In this document: piece by piece, positions 33,744 through 40,969 of the stretch | Position numbering within the stretch: position 1 is the first letter of the stretch | Layout of the letters: every line of letters begins with the position of its first letter | NCBI GenBank assembly: GCA_017512025.1 | Contig: JAFWHH010000012.1 | Coordinates: 186,001 to 250,000, forward strand | Length of the DNA: 64,000 bases | Origin: Clostridia bacterium | GTDB lineage: Bacteria; Bacillota; Clostridia; TANB77; CAG-508 | Direction: 5' to 3' | Made by a program: the position numbers and the translations under genes | The notes under the pieces: model-generated | The model's database searches: none | Told to the model about the DNA's origin: nothing | What the model saw: only the letters and a program-made list of their open reading frames with translations

Positions 33744-33802
33744 ATTTCATGAAAGTTTTATTCTAAGGCTGGCCAGCCTACTTTTCAAAAGGAGAATTAC
33801 AC

Positions 33803-34732
33803 ATGACAGAAAAAATGGAATTACTTAAACCAACAAATGATTATGTCTTTTGTAGATTATTTGGATACAAAGGAAATGAGAACATTACAAAAGCTTTTTT
33901 GGAAGCAATTACGAAAGATAAATATGATTTTATTGAAGTGGAAAATCAAGCAAGAACAATAAGAGATTTTCGTAGTGATAAAATTGGGATACTAGATATC
34001 AAAGCCGAAAATAAGGATCATATCTTTAATATTGAAATGCAAGTTGTTAAATATGATGATATGCCAGATAGAATACTTTGGTATTGGTCTAAGTTATATA
34101 GCTCTGATATAAAAGAATCTGAGAAATATTCTAATACGAGAAAAGTGATAAGTATTCTAATAGCTGACTATAATTTAGATGTCTTAAAAGATGTAGATAG
34201 ATATCATTCTAGTTGGCATATTCGTGAAGACGAAATGTCTACAATTATATTGACACCAAAATTTGAAATACATATAATAGAGCTAAATAAACTGGAGGTT
34301 AATATTAACAAACAAGGTGATACGAAATTAAGACAATGGCTTGAGTTTATTAGAAATCCAAATCATAGAGAGGTGTTTTGTATGAACGAAGAGATTGAGA
34401 ATGCTAGAAAAGTACTCGAAGAAATAAGTCAAGATGAAGAAGAACGTAAACTTGCAGAACAACGTGAAATATGGCGAATAGACTATAATAGCATTATAGG
34501 TAGTTTAGAAGAAAAAGCTAATGAAGCAATAGAAGAGGCAAAAAATGCAAAAGAAAGAGGACTCGAAGAAGGAAGAGCAGAAGGTAAAATAGAAGGTAAA
34601 ATAGAAGGTAAAATAGAAGGAAATAAAGAAACAGCCAAAAGAATGTTAAATAGAGGTTTTGATATTGATATGGTAGTGGATCTCACAGGATTAAGTCGAG
34701 AGGAAGTTGAAGAGCTAACAGAAGAAAAATAG
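33803..34732 (+). CDS. Rpn-family PD-(D/E)XK nuclease/putative transposase
   Basis: This 309-aa protein matches the recombination-promoting nuclease family: LLKPTNDYVFCRLFGYKGN, then the nuclease core GILDIKAENKDHIFNIEMQV, with D, E and Q of the PD-(D/E)xK site, and MPDRILWYWSKLYSSDI. The C-terminus has a charged helix and three exact 12-bp repeats (34579-34614) encoding EGKI units, then a short helical domain common in the family (ARKMLNRGFDIDMVVDLTGL-like). RBS AAAAGGAGA. Confidence 0.87.
   Translation: MTEKMELLKPTNDYVFCRLFGYKGNENITKAFLEAITKDKYDFIEVENQARTIRDFRSDKIGILDIKAENKDHIFNIEMQVVKYDDMPDRILWYWSKLYSSDIKESEKYSNTRKVISILIADYNLDVLKDVDRYHSSWHIREDEMSTIILTPKFEIHIIELNKLEVNINKQGDTKLRQWLEFIRNPNHREVFCMNEEIENARKVLEEISQDEEERKLAEQREIWRIDYNSIIGSLEEKANEAIEEAKNAKERGLEEGRAEGKIEGKIEGKIEGNKETAKRMLNRGFDIDMVVDLTGLSREEVEELTEEK
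34579..34620 (+). repeat. 12-bp in-frame tandem repeat in Rpn gene
   Basis: AGAAGGTAAAAT occurs three times in direct succession, encoding repeated EGKI in the linker. Slippage would change length without a frameshift. Confidence 0.9.
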
Positions 34733-34744
34733 TAGTAATATAGA

Positions 34745-34782
34745 AAGAAGGCATCGTCATAGTACTGACGATGCCTTCTTTA
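34745..34782 (+). terminator. Terminator after Rpn gene
   Basis: AAGAAGGCATCGTCA (34745-34759) pairs with TGACGATGCCTTCTT (34766-34780), followed by T and A only; a strong stem with a weak T-tract. Confidence 0.7.
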
Positions 34783-34783
34783 G

Positions 34784-34812
34784 TGGAAAAAAACAGCCAA
34801 ATATGGTATAAT
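34784..34812 (+). promoter_or_regulatory. Promoter of tandem unit A
   Basis: TATAAT (34807-34812) with a TGGAAA-like -35 region about 17 bases upstream. Confidence 0.6.
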
Positions 34813-34818
34813 AATATG

Positions 34819-34885
34819 TACAGCATAATTCCTTTAAGGTCAAAAGACAGCTCTTGTCAGATGGCCAAATATTTTGAAAGGGGGA
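34819..34885 (+). promoter_or_regulatory. Conserved structured leader, unit A
   Basis: GGTC (34837-34840) pairs with GGCC (34862-34865); inside, GACA pairs with TGTC. AAAA and AGAT form an internal loop. The same skeleton with compensating changes recurs in unit B (35265-35293). Both begin with AGCATAA and end at the AAAGGGGG RBS. It looks like a regulatory RNA; the class is unknown. Confidence 0.6.
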
Positions 34886-34891
34886 TTAATT

Positions 34892-35155
34892 ATGCGTAGC
34901 GAGAAAATATTTTTCAATCTGGTAGATCTTAACTTCACAAATGGAGAGGACAGCGGACTGATGAGTGACCGGAAGTCTTGCATCTTCACCAATGCAGAGA
35001 GCTTGGGTTACTTTGGAGACATTCTGGTGTTTGCCAAGGCACAGCTCAAAGAAGTTAAGAGAGGCACAAGTATCGTTTATGGTTGGGTAGTGCAGGAAAC
35101 TGTGAAGAATCCGGCCAACAGAAACGATGGTTATGTTATCTGCACAAGAGCATAA
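34892..35155 (+). CDS. Small orphan protein, tandem unit A (GC-rich)
   Basis: This 87-aa protein is a paralogue of the next gene: RKSCIFTNAESLGYFGDILVF, then FAKAQLKEVKRGTS, GWVVQETVKNP and a final GYVICTR align with its neighbour. It is probably a small beta-rich domain. No known family is recognised. Start 34892 is set by AAGGGGG (34876-34882). Codons (CTG, CGG, GCC, ACC) are GC-rich. It is enclosed by its own promoter, leader and the 44-bp hairpin repeat. Confidence 0.72.
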   Translation: MRSEKIFFNLVDLNFTNGEDSGLMSDRKSCIFTNAESLGYFGDILVFAKAQLKEVKRGTSIVYGWVVQETVKNPANRNDGYVICTRA

Positions 35156-35169
35156 TCCATCAAGGCCCC

Positions 35170-35213
35170 TTTTCAGAAACAGAGCTCAAGCGAGAGCTCT
35201 GTTTCTGCTCTAT
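35170..35213 (+). repeat. 44-bp palindromic repeat, copy 1
   Basis: Arms CAGAAACAGAGCTC (35174-35187) and GAGCTCTGTTTCTG (35194-35207) make a perfect 14-bp stem with loop AAGCGA. It is followed by CTCTAT rather than Ts, so it is not a standard terminator. The -35 of the next unit starts at its last base. Confidence 0.9.
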
Positions 35214-35241
35214 TGGAAAAAGTCTAAAAAAGTGATATAAT
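35213..35241 (+). promoter_or_regulatory. Promoter of tandem unit B
   Basis: TTGGAA (35213-35218), a 17-base spacer and TATAAT (35236-35241). Confidence 0.7.
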
Positions 35242-35246
35242 AAGGT

Positions 35247-35312
35247 GTATAGCATAAATCCTAAGGTCAAAAGATGACATTTATCAGATGACCAAATAAA
35301 GAGAAAGGGGGA
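35247..35312 (+). promoter_or_regulatory. Conserved structured leader, unit B
   Basis: GGTC (35265-35268) pairs with GACC (35290-35293), and GATGA pairs with TTATC inside; the AAAA and AGAT internal-loop bases match unit A. Helix sequences differ from unit A but remain paired, a sign of selection on structure. Confidence 0.6.
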
Positions 35313-35317
35313 TCATT

Positions 35318-35584
35318 ATGCTAGATAAGAAAGATATGTATGCTAAACTTAAGAATGGCTTTGATCGGTCAATTGATTCCAGACGAATGGGCTCACGAAA
35401 GAGTGTGCTGATGTCTGGACTCGATAAGTATGGTTATACCGGAGCCGTTCTTCTTTTCGAAAAGGCAAAGCTTTCAGAAATCAAGCTGGGAGATATGCCA
35501 ATCGATGGATGGGTTGTACTGGATACAATAAAGAATCCAACCCCAAAAGCGGAAAACGGATTGGTAATATGCCAAAAGAAATAA
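35318..35584 (+). CDS. Small orphan protein, tandem unit B (GC-rich)
   Basis: This 88-aa protein is a paralogue of the unit A product, sharing RKS, GY.G..L.F.KA.L.E.K.G, GWVV..T.KNP and G.VIC at equivalent positions. It is basic, soluble and without signal or membrane segment; the function is unknown. RBS AAAGGGGG. CGG, CTG, GGA and GCC codons contrast with the host. Unit A and B arose by duplication of the whole promoter-leader-gene-hairpin block followed by divergence. Confidence 0.72.
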   Translation: MLDKKDMYAKLKNGFDRSIDSRRMGSRKSVLMSGLDKYGYTGAVLLFEKAKLSEIKLGDMPIDGWVVLDTIKNPTPKAENGLVICQKK

Positions 35585-35603
35585 GGTGTACATACGGAAC
35601 CCT

Positions 35604-35647
35604 TTTTCAGAAACAGAGCTCAAGCGAGAGCTCTGTTTCTGCTCTAT
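35604..35647 (+). repeat. 44-bp palindromic repeat, copy 2
   Basis: Identical to copy 1 over the 44 bases. It closes unit B and abuts unit C. Confidence 0.9.
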
Positions 35648-35674
35648 AAGAAGTGCAATTTATGAAAATAATGA

Positions 35675-35680
35675 TATAAT
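35675..35680 (+). promoter_or_regulatory. -10 box of tandem unit C
   Basis: TATAAT lies 24 bases before the start codon; no good -35 is seen. Unlike units A and B there is no structured leader. Confidence 0.5.
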
Positions 35681-35703
35681 GTGAGTAGTTAGAGGGTGAT
35701 AAA

Positions 35704-36450
35704 ATGAATAAGTGGCAAATAGCAGGATATTTGATTGAAAGTAAAAAATGCGTTGATAGCTTAATGTTTATTTATGAGTATAGAGACAGAATAAGAAACT
35801 TGGACATAGAGGAGCTTACAGAGGGAAAGATTCAAAGATTATACATAAATTTAAAAGTAGTTTACGATAAATGCTTGACTAAAGATGAAAAGAAGCAACT
35901 TAAAGAAAATGACAAGATATATGAAGAAACTGCTTATCATAGAGATAAAAGGTATGCTCATAAAGATGAAGATTATAATAGAAAGTATTATGAGTCCGCT
36001 CAAGAACAGATAAATGATTTAAAAGAAAAAGTAATACATTGTTATGATATTTGTAAAAAGAAATTACCAACTGAAATTACGATAGATTTTATTGTATATG
36101 ACAAGAATCTATTTAGGTTAATAAAGAATATAACACCAGAAAAAGAAGAAGCCCTAAAAGCACTCTTATATAATCCAGTTAATTATGCTCAAGGAGAAAA
36201 GCAAAAAGAATATGAAATATTTTGGAATTTTGAGGATGTTAATTCGATAAAAAATGAAAAAGAATATGCGGTGCTAATGAACAATGGAATTAATTTATAT
36301 GAAGGATTACAGAATAGGCAGGATGCATGTATAAAAATTAATTTATTGTATAATAAAAATATATGGTGCAATGCCAACGAGAGTATTAGAGTTGTTGAAA
36401 AAGAATATGAAATGCTGGTTGATAAGATATTAGAAAATATAGGAGGATAA
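35704..36450 (+). CDS. Unknown protein with HEPN-like motif, tandem unit C
   Basis: This 248-aa helical protein contains YHRDKRYAHKDEDY (about 79-92), which resembles the R-x4-6-H RNase motif and the following acidic residues of HEPN-superfamily toxins such as AbiU2-like proteins. The N-terminal helices (QIAGYLIESKKCVDSLMFIY) fit an all-helical HEPN domain. The second half (about 125-245) is not recognised. RBS GAGGGTG. AT-rich codons match the host, unlike units A and B, yet the gene is closed by the same hairpin repeat. An RNase or toxin role is an inference. Confidence 0.7.
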   Translation: MNKWQIAGYLIESKKCVDSLMFIYEYRDRIRNLDIEELTEGKIQRLYINLKVVYDKCLTKDEKKQLKENDKIYEETAYHRDKRYAHKDEDYNRKYYESAQEQINDLKEKVIHCYDICKKKLPTEITIDFIVYDKNLFRLIKNITPEKEEALKALLYNPVNYAQGEKQKEYEIFWNFEDVNSIKNEKEYAVLMNNGINLYEGLQNRQDACIKINLLYNKNIWCNANESIRVVEKEYEMLVDKILENIGG

Positions 36451-36491
36451 AATACAAATATTTCGTATCATAATAATGTATACAAGACTCA

Positions 36492-36535
36492 TTTTCAGAA
36501 ATAGAGCTCAAGCGAGAGCTCTGTTTCTGCTCTAT
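36492..36535 (+). repeat. 44-bp palindromic repeat, copy 3
   Basis: One base differs from copies 1 and 2 (C to T in the left arm, still paired as U-G in RNA). Confidence 0.9.
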
Positions 36536-36611
36536 AAGAGTCCTGAAAAAGCACTAACGCATATATTAAGAAGAAAGTTTACAAAAAGTGTCAAAAAAAT
36601 ACAAAAAATTA

Positions 36612-36640
36612 TTGAAATATAAAAGTTATTATGATAGAAT
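36612..36640 (+). promoter_or_regulatory. Promoter of polysaccharide locus
   Basis: TTGAAA (36612-36617), a 17-base spacer and TAGAAT (36635-36640). The gap 36451-36765 otherwise holds hairpin copy 3 and the leader described next. Confidence 0.7.
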
Positions 36641-36642
36641 GT

Positions 36643-36755
36643 GCGCTATACGTATTGAACGGAAACACTAAAGAAATAAAGCTTTTTGATGGGGTTCAAA
36701 AAGTAGGTTGTTGAAGCGATATACACCAAAGATCTAGACAAGGGAAGTAAAACGG
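36643..36755 (+). promoter_or_regulatory. Switch-like leader of polysaccharide locus
   Basis: TTGAAC (36655-36660) can pair with GTTCAA (36694-36699), but the stronger hairpin CTTTTTGA (36682-36689) / TCAAAAAG (36696-36703) uses the same bases, so the two are mutually exclusive. Near-direct repeats GCGCTATAC and GCGATATAC flank the element. No riboswitch class is recognised. Confidence 0.45.
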
Positions 36756-36765
36756 GGGCATAATT

Positions 36766-37518
36766 ATGGATAAAGCAGTAGCTGATTATTTAGAGGGTCA
36801 GCAAGATGTTAAATCGCTTGCAAAAGAGAGCTTAAAAGAGCTAAGAAGTTATTCAAAAATATACAGAGGTATACAAGTAGTAAGACATAAAGCAAAGACA
36901 AGTTCATATAGAGTATTCAAAAGAACATTTGATATCATAGTTGGACTAGTTGGAACGATATGCTTATTACCAGTAATGTTAATAGTAAAAATAGCCAATC
37001 TATTCAATGGAGATAAAGAAAAAATAATCTTTGAACAAAAACGCATTGGAAAAGGTGGCAAAGAAATAAATATATATAAGATACGCTCTATGGTACCAAA
37101 TGCAGAAAAAGTACTAGAAGACTTAATGGAAAAAGATCCAAAAATAAAGGAAGAGTATCTACTAAATAAAAAATTAAAGCATGATCCAAGAATAACAAAA
37201 GTTGGAGCATTCATCAGAAAGACAAGCTTAGATGAATTCGGACAATTTGTAAATATTCTAAAAGGAGAAATGACAGTAGTAGGACCAAGACCATATCTAC
37301 CAAGAGAAAAAGAAGATATGGGAGAATACTACACAGATATAATCTGTTGCAAACCAGGTTTAACAGGACTATGGCAAGTAGAAGGTAGATCAGATATTGG
37401 ATTTAGAGATAGATGCAAACTAGACAGATACTACAAAGAGCATAGAAGTATAATGTTTGATATGAAGATATTTGTAAAGACATTTATATCAGTATTTAAA
37501 AGTGTAGGAGCAAGATAA
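36766..37518 (+). CDS. Undecaprenyl-phosphate sugar phosphotransferase (initiating)
   Basis: This 250-aa bacterial sugar transferase transfers sugar-1-P to C55-P to start the repeat unit. It has a membrane segment (FDIIVGLVGTICLLPVMLIV), FEQKRIGKGGKEINIYKIRSM, the catalytic-site RKTSLDEFGQFVNILKGEM and VGPRPYLPRE, and KPGLTGLWQVEGRSDIGFRD. The long N-terminal multi-helix region of WbaP-type enzymes is absent; a 55-residue cytosolic helix stands in its place. It is the first gene of the locus behind the structured leader. Confidence 0.92.
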   Translation: MDKAVADYLEGQQDVKSLAKESLKELRSYSKIYRGIQVVRHKAKTSSYRVFKRTFDIIVGLVGTICLLPVMLIVKIANLFNGDKEKIIFEQKRIGKGGKEINIYKIRSMVPNAEKVLEDLMEKDPKIKEEYLLNKKLKHDPRITKVGAFIRKTSLDEFGQFVNILKGEMTVVGPRPYLPREKEDMGEYYTDIICCKPGLTGLWQVEGRSDIGFRDRCKLDRYYKEHRSIMFDMKIFVKTFISVFKSVGAR

Positions 37519-37538
37519 TAAGGGAGTTGTATTAATAG

Positions 37539-38648
37539 ATGAGAATCGCGATGTTAGGACACAAGCGAATTCCTTCAAGAGAAGGTGGAGTTGAGATAGT
37601 AGTTGAAGAGCTATCAACAAGACTTGTACAAAGAGGAAACGAGGTTGTAGTCTATAATCGAAAAGGAAATAACGTTTCAGATAAAAGAATAAAAACAAAG
37701 AAGATAAAAGAATATAAGGGAGCAAAAGTAAAAACCGTTTTTACGATAAACAAAAAAGGCATGGATGCTCTTCTATATTCTTTTATTGCGAGTATAAGAG
37801 TAGCATTTGGCAGATATGATTGTATACATTATCATGCAGAAGGTAGCTGTGCAATGTTATGGATACCACATTTCTTCAGAAAAAGAACAGTAGTAACAAT
37901 TCATGGATTAGACTGGCAAAGATCCAAATGGGGTGGATTTGCAACAAAATATATAAAGTTTGGTGAAAAGATGGCTGCAAAATATGCAGATGAAATAATA
38001 GTTCTTTCAAAGGATGTACAACAGTATTTTAAAGACACATATAACAGAGATACAAGATACATAGTAAATGGTGTTAACAAACCAGAAAAGAAAGAAGCTA
38101 GTATAATAAAAGATAAATTTGGTCTAGAAAAAGATAGCTATATATTATATCTAGCAAGAATAGTACCAGAAAAAAGATTAGATTTATTAATAGATGCTTT
38201 CAAGAAAATAGATACAGATAAGAAGTTAGTTATTGCAGGTGGATCAAGTCACACAAATGACTTCTTAGATGAAATAAAACAAAAAGCATCTGAAGACAGT
38301 AGAATTATAATGACTGGATTTGTTCAAGGAGAAGAATTCCAAGAGCTATTCAGTAACACATACTTATATTGCTTACCAAGTGATGTAGAAGGAATGCCAA
38401 TAAGTTTATTAGAAGCAATGAGCTATGGAAGAAATTGTTTAGTAAGCAATATAAACGAAAATACACAAGTATGCAAAGATTATGCAACAAGTTTTGAAAA
38501 GAGTAATCTAGAAGATTTAACAGAAAAGTTAAAAGATTGTTTACAAGGAAAAAACAGACATAACGAAGAAGAAATCTCAAGCTACATATTAGAAAAGTAC
38601 AACTGGGATAATGTAGTAGAAGAAACAGAGAAGTTATATAGAAAATAG
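37539..38648 (+). CDS. Glycosyltransferase family 4 with DUF1972 N-terminus
   Basis: This 369-aa GT-B enzyme opens with RIAMLGHKRIPSREGGVEIV, the DUF1972 hallmark of rhamnosyl/galactosyl transferases acting second in capsule assembly. The donor-binding domain shows ILYLARIVPEKRLDLLIDAF and the EGMPISLLEAMSYG Glu-containing motif. It is soluble or peripheral at the inner membrane face. Confidence 0.9.
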   Translation: MRIAMLGHKRIPSREGGVEIVVEELSTRLVQRGNEVVVYNRKGNNVSDKRIKTKKIKEYKGAKVKTVFTINKKGMDALLYSFIASIRVAFGRYDCIHYHAEGSCAMLWIPHFFRKRTVVTIHGLDWQRSKWGGFATKYIKFGEKMAAKYADEIIVLSKDVQQYFKDTYNRDTRYIVNGVNKPEKKEASIIKDKFGLEKDSYILYLARIVPEKRLDLLIDAFKKIDTDKKLVIAGGSSHTNDFLDEIKQKASEDSRIIMTGFVQGEEFQELFSNTYLYCLPSDVEGMPISLLEAMSYGRNCLVSNINENTQVCKDYATSFEKSNLEDLTEKLKDCLQGKNRHNEEEISSYILEKYNWDNVVEETEKLYRK

Positions 38649-38660
38649 GAGTTAGTATAG

Positions 38661-39860
38661 ATGGATAATACACCAAACACAATTGAAAAACTAAATAGAA
38701 ATGATTGTTGTGGTTGTTCAAGTTGTGCACAAAAGTGTCCAAAGAACGCAATTACAATGCAAAAAAATGAGGAAGGATTTTTATATCCTGTAATTGATAA
38801 AGACAAATGTGTTAATTGTGGACTATGCAGTAAGGCATGTCCACAGCTTATTGATGTAAAAGAGAAAAATGATAGTTTTCCAAAAGCATATGCTATGAGA
38901 AATAAAAATAATAGTGAACTATCAAAGAGCTCTTCTGGTGGTATTTTTTCTATACTAGCTAACTATGTTATAGAAAAAGATGGCGTTGTTTTTGGAGCAG
39001 CATATGATGAAAATCTTAATATTAATCATATAAAGGCAACTTCTAAAGAAGAATTAAATCCAATTAGAAGTTCAAAGTATGTTCAATCTAATATTAATAA
39101 TACATATAAAGAGGCAGAAGCGGCATTAAAGAATGGACAATATGTTTTATATACTGGAACGCCATGTCAAATAGCCGGATTAAACACATACTTAGGCAAA
39201 GAATATGATAAATTAATAACTGCAGATTTAGTATGTCACGGAGTACCAAGTCAAAAATTATTCCACAAATACATCGATTATTTATCAGAAAAATTCAAAT
39301 CAAAAGTTATTGAATACAATTTTAGAAGTAAAGAAAAAAAAGGATGGGGACTTGTTAGCAAGGTAACAACAGAAGATGGTAAAGTAAGATTTATAGAGCC
39401 AGATTTTGACCCATACTATAGTAACTTTTTAGAATGTGTGACATATCGTGAGAATTGTTATCAATGTCACTATACGAATTATAACAGAGTATCTGATATA
39501 ACAATGGCTGATTATTGGGGAATAAATGAAATACATCCTCAATTCTACAAAGAGGAAGGCAACTCATTGGTCTTAATCAATAATGAAAAAGCTGAAAGAT
39601 TAATTGAAGAGCTGAAAGATACTGTAGAGCTTATACCTACAGAGCTTGATGAGGCAGCTAGCCATAATAAAAATTTAATTGAGCCTTCAAAAAAAACTAA
39701 TAGAAGGGATCTTGTATATAAGGAGATTAATGAAAAAGAACCAAAAGCATTTGTAAAGGAAAACTTAAAATGCAAGGTTACAGTTAAAAAAGTGGCAAAG
39801 ACTATTATACCAACTAGAATTAAGAAGCAATTAAAGAAGATGAAAGGAATTTGTAAATAA
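38661..39860 (+). CDS. Coenzyme F420 hydrogenase/dehydrogenase beta-like iron-sulfur protein (copy 1)
   Basis: This 399-aa protein has two 4Fe-4S clusters near the N-terminus (CCGCSSCAQKCP and CVNCGLCSKACP), then the FrhB-type flavin domains (KSSSGGIFSILANYVIEKDG, YTGTPCQIAGL, DLVCHGVPSQ, DITMADYWGI). In polysaccharide loci such proteins accompany pyruvyl transferases and probably reduce or transfer electrons to sugar intermediates; the reaction is unknown. Its stop overlaps the next ATG. A second copy lies at 49317. Confidence 0.88.
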   Translation: MDNTPNTIEKLNRNDCCGCSSCAQKCPKNAITMQKNEEGFLYPVIDKDKCVNCGLCSKACPQLIDVKEKNDSFPKAYAMRNKNNSELSKSSSGGIFSILANYVIEKDGVVFGAAYDENLNINHIKATSKEELNPIRSSKYVQSNINNTYKEAEAALKNGQYVLYTGTPCQIAGLNTYLGKEYDKLITADLVCHGVPSQKLFHKYIDYLSEKFKSKVIEYNFRSKEKKGWGLVSKVTTEDGKVRFIEPDFDPYYSNFLECVTYRENCYQCHYTNYNRVSDITMADYWGINEIHPQFYKEEGNSLVLINNEKAERLIEELKDTVELIPTELDEAASHNKNLIEPSKKTNRRDLVYKEINEKEPKAFVKENLKCKVTVKKVAKTIIPTRIKKQLKKMKGICK

Positions 39861-40969
39861 TGATTAGAGTATTGCATTCTGTAAGTAATATGGATAGAGC
39901 TGGAATAGAAACTATGATTATGAACTATTATAGACATATTGACAGAAATAAAGTGCAATTTGACTTCTTGTGTAACAAACAAAAGCCAGGAGCATATGAT
40001 GATGAAATTATAAAAATGGGTGGAAAAATATTTCATTCGCCAGGACTTAATCCATTAAAATGGAAGCAATATGAGAAGTCTGTGATAGATATACTTAATA
40101 AAAATAAAGATATTAAAATTGTACATTCGCATAATGGTGCATTTTCTTTACAAGCTCAGATTGCTGCTAAGAAACAAGGAATAAAAAATAGAATTGTTCA
40201 TGTTCATGGAACTAAAATAGATTTTAATTTGAAATTACCATTGAAATTATTATACAAAACTCAATTAAAAAAATATGCAAATAACTACTGGGGTTGTGGG
40301 ACAGAAGCAGTTCAATATTATTTTGGAAAAGAGACTATTAGTACTAACAATTATTTGGTTATTCGTAATGCAATTGACGAGGATAGATTTATATACAACG
40401 TAGCTAAGAGAAATGAGATTAGAGCAAAATACAATTTAGATGGTAAATTCGTAATTGGAAATGTTGCTAGATTTATGAAACAAAAAAATCATACATTTAC
40501 TCTTGATTTATTCAAAAAAATTGTTGAGAAAGAGCCAAACGCCGTTCTTTTATTACTTGGTGATGGAGAATTACTAGATGAGATGAAAGATAAGGCGAAG
40601 AGCTTAAATATTGATAAATCTGTGATGTTTTTAGGTAATGTTAATAACGTAAATGAAATGTATCAAGCAATGGATTTATTCTTATTGCCATCACTATTTG
40701 AAGGGTTACCTGTTGTTGGTATTGAAGCTCAGGCCGCAGGTTTAAAATGTGTGATGAGTGATACTGTAACAAATGAAGTTGCAATAACAGATAATGTTCA
40801 GTTTATCGGATTGAATATACCAATAGACGAATGGGTTGATGCAATATTAAAGAATAGACAATATGAAAGAAAAGACATGAAAAATGAAATAATTAGTGCT
40901 GGATACAGTATAAAGGAAGAAGCAAAGAAATTACAAGAAATATACGAAAAGATGGGAGAGGAAGCATGA
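39860..40969 (+). CDS. Glycosyltransferase family 4/1
   Basis: This 369-aa GT-B enzyme of EpsF type has RVLHSVSNMDRAGIETMIMNYY at the start, VHSHNGAFSLQAQ, the donor domain FVIGNVARFMKQKNHTFTL, and SLFEGLPVVGIEAQAAGL with the retaining-enzyme Glu. The sugar is unknown. It overlaps the genes on both sides by a few bases. Confidence 0.9.
   Translation: MIRVLHSVSNMDRAGIETMIMNYYRHIDRNKVQFDFLCNKQKPGAYDDEIIKMGGKIFHSPGLNPLKWKQYEKSVIDILNKNKDIKIVHSHNGAFSLQAQIAAKKQGIKNRIVHVHGTKIDFNLKLPLKLLYKTQLKKYANNYWGCGTEAVQYYFGKETISTNNYLVIRNAIDEDRFIYNVAKRNEIRAKYNLDGKFVIGNVARFMKQKNHTFTLDLFKKIVEKEPNAVLLLLGDGELLDEMKDKAKSLNIDKSVMFLGNVNNVNEMYQAMDLFLLPSLFEGLPVVGIEAQAAGLKCVMSDTVTNEVAITDNVQFIGLNIPIDEWVDAILKNRQYERKDMKNEIISAGYSIKEEAKKLQEIYEKMGEEA

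Noticed and set aside
35170..36535. CRISPR array formed by the three 44-bp repeats
   Set aside because: Spacing is 434 and 888 bases with genes between the copies; no short regular spacers and no cas genes.
36643..36755. Cyclic-di-GMP riboswitch before the polysaccharide operon
   Set aside because: The GGAAAC and GATGGGG words are suggestive, but the conserved core of neither class can be aligned.
38350..38806. Minus-strand frames in the polysaccharide locus
   Set aside because: They are antisense to clear glycosyltransferase and iron-sulfur genes and lack starts with RBS.
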